From positions 992,001 through 1,056,000 of the forward strand of contig NZ_CP043488.1 of assembly GCF_008330945.1 (NCBI RefSeq): 64,000 nucleotides of DNA, in the 5' to 3' direction. The position numbers were made by a program, and so were the translations under genes. Every line of letters starts with the position of its first letter. Position 1 is the stretch's first letter. This stretch comes from Labrys sp. KNU-23. GTDB lineage: Bacteria; Pseudomonadota; Alphaproteobacteria; Rhizobiales; Labraceae. The notes under the pieces were generated by a model. That model ran no database searches. It worked only from the letters and a program-made list of their open reading frames with translations, and was not told the origin of the DNA. Of this stretch, positions 62,934 through 64,000 are shown piece by piece.

Positions 62934-63314
62934 TCAGGCATACTGCGCGAGACCATGGCCGAGGGACCAATTGGCTTTCGCAACCTCGACCAGGCTGACG
63001 AAGACGTCCTCCGGTCGGATGCCCGGTTCTTGGCCGAGCAATTCGACGATCCGCCGGAACAGCGCCTTTTTCTGTTCCTCGCTGCGCGTGTTGTTGGCGG
63101 TGATCTGGATCAGCACGAGATCGTCGCTGCGGGCGACGCCGAGATAAGAGGCACCATAGCGGAAATTGCCGACCTCATGCTCCGTGATGGTCATGAACTG
63201 ATCGTCCTCGGGCACGTCGAAGGTCTCGCGCATGGCGCGATAGAGGCCGTCGAAGATGGCCTGCCGGTAGGCCTCCGGCTTTCCGGTCCGCAACGCGATG
63301 TGTGCAAGTGGCAT
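62934..63314 (-). CDS. Tautomerase-family protein
   Basis: A 126-residue protein of the tautomerase superfamily. After the initiator Met the protein begins with proline (MPLAHIALRTGKPEAYRQAI), the catalytic Pro-1. LIQITANNTRSEEQKKALFR and PEDVFVSLVEVAKANWSLGH are typical of the MIF/MSAD-like members. GAGAGGAA precedes ATG 63314. It is convergent with the monooxygenase and divergent from a LysR gene; a palindrome lies between. Substrate unknown. Confidence 0.83.
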   Translation of the reverse strand: MPLAHIALRTGKPEAYRQAIFDGLYRAMRETFDVPEDDQFMTITEHEVGNFRYGASYLGVARSDDLVLIQITANNTRSEEQKKALFRRIVELLGQEPGIRPEDVFVSLVEVAKANWSLGHGLAQYA

Positions 63315-63382
63315 ATCCGTTCCTCTCCATGAACTTGCGCTCGAGATTAGCGGCCGCTCCATCATTTTGGTATTCTATGAAA

Positions 63383-63394
63383 ATTGATATCAAT
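63383..63394. promoter_or_regulatory. Palindrome between tautomerase and LysR genes
   Basis: ATTGATATCAAT is a perfect 12-base palindrome with AT-rich flanks, in the 94-base divergent gap. Likely a LysR binding site; inferred. Confidence 0.4.
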
Positions 63395-63408
63395 GATAAT
63401 GGTCTGAA

Positions 63409-64000
63409 ATGATGGAACGCCCCCTCGACCTCGATGCCATCAGGGCTTTCGTCCATATTGCCGAACTCGACAGCTTCACCCGGGCGGCCGAAGCCATGCA
63501 GACGACGCAGGCCGCCGTCAGCCTGAAATTGAAGCGCCTCGAAGACAGGCTCGGCTGCCGGCTTGTGGAGCGGACACCTCGCTATGTGCTCCTCTCGGCC
63601 CAGGGCGCGACCTTCCTCGCTCATGCCCGCGAGCTTCTCCAAGCTCATGACCGCGCACTCGGCATGTTTGCCGGGGTTCGTCAACGCCTCACCATCGGCA
63701 TCAGCGATCACGTTGCCGGGCCGGAACTGCCGGCGCTGATCGCGCGCATGAATGCACAGGACCCGCAGCTCCTGATCGAGATCCGGATCGGCTCGTCCGG
63801 TGACCTGATGCAGAGCTTCGACCGGCGGGAACTCGACACGGTCATCGTGCGCCTGCATGCCGGGCGGAGCGATGGCGAGATCATCACCGAGGAAAAGCTG
63901 GGCTGGTTCGCAGCGCCGGGCTGGCAGTACCGGGCGGACGAACCCTTGCCGCTCGCGACATTGGCCGAACCCTGCGGCGTGCGTGTCATGGCAGGACGGC
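63409..64000 (+). CDS. LysR-family regulator, 3' part beyond window
   Basis: The first 197 residues of a LysR regulator are in the window: MMERPLDLDAIRAFVHIAEL, DSFTRAAEAMQTTQAAVSLK, LKRLEDRLGCRLVERTPR, then the start of the ligand domain (LTIGISDHVAGPELPALIAR). ATG 63409 or 63412 starts it. No stop codon before the end of the window, so the gene is cut, not broken. Divergent from the tautomerase gene, which it probably controls. Confidence 0.87.
   Translation, partial: MMERPLDLDAIRAFVHIAELDSFTRAAEAMQTTQAAVSLKLKRLEDRLGCRLVERTPRYVLLSAQGATFLAHARELLQAHDRALGMFAGVRQRLTIGISDHVAGPELPALIARMNAQDPQLLIEIRIGSSGDLMQSFDRRELDTVIVRLHAGRSDGEIITEEKLGWFAAPGWQYRADEPLPLATLAEPCGVRVMAGR

Overview
The window is high-GC chromosomal DNA from an alphaproteobacterium, most likely a member of the Hyphomicrobiales (Rhizobiales). 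This rests on gene families, codon usage and rhizobial-type palindromic intergenic repeats near the gcv genes; the genus cannot be fixed by eye. No rRNA, tRNA, CRISPR array, transposase or phage gene was seen. The content is catabolic and iron-acquisition genes.

Layout. 0.4-2.8 kb: MFS transporter and a DUF1062 protein. 2.9-7 kb: an HDAC-family (acetylpolyamine-type) deacetylase, a small membrane protein and an SSS symporter in one operon, with a divergent LuxR-type regulator. 7-8.1 kb: thiD behind a TPP riboswitch. 8.7-11.3 kb: a small hypothetical gene and otsB-otsA for trehalose. 11.6-20 kb: an apparently complete lower pipecolate route of lysine breakdown: amaA-like oxidase, LysR regulator, hglS (DUF1338), D-2-hydroxyglutarate dehydrogenase and amaB. 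20.3-21.4 kb: two acetyltransferases. 21.6-30.3 kb: two ROK regulators, a GH38 alpha-mannosidase and a sugar ABC importer with no ATPase gene. 30.6-32.9 kb: tex.

33-50.3 kb is the most interesting part: a catecholate siderophore locus. On the minus strand lie a Cy-Cy-A NRPS and a free-standing condensation protein (VibH-like). On the plus strand lie entC, entE, entB, entA, a siderophore-interacting reductase, a second stand-alone aryl carrier, a C-PCP-C NRPS and a TonB-dependent receptor. Together the two NRPS proteins reproduce the Cy-Cy-A-C-PCP-C order of VibF from vibriobactin synthesis, split into two genes on opposite strands. The first half keeps a carrier-like tail in which proline occupies the phosphopantetheine serine position, and the first C domain of the second half has lost its HHxxxDG motif. 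The expected product is a polyamine catecholate with oxazoline or thiazoline rings, related to vibriobactin or agrobactin.

50.4-57.5 kb: a LysR regulator, the glycine cleavage genes gcvT-gcvH-gcvP and an L-serine ammonia-lyase, a glycine/serine module with palindromic repeats in its gaps. 57.6-61.5 kb: a complete ferric-siderophore ABC importer (binding protein, two permeases, ATPase). Divergent from it is a flavin monooxygenase of the NtaA/SnaA family, followed by a tautomerase and a LysR gene cut by the window end. Iron acquisition (siderophore synthesis, outer-membrane uptake, reductive release, inner-membrane import) is thus nearly complete in 28 kb. No phosphopantetheinyl transferase, thioesterase or siderophore exporter was found.
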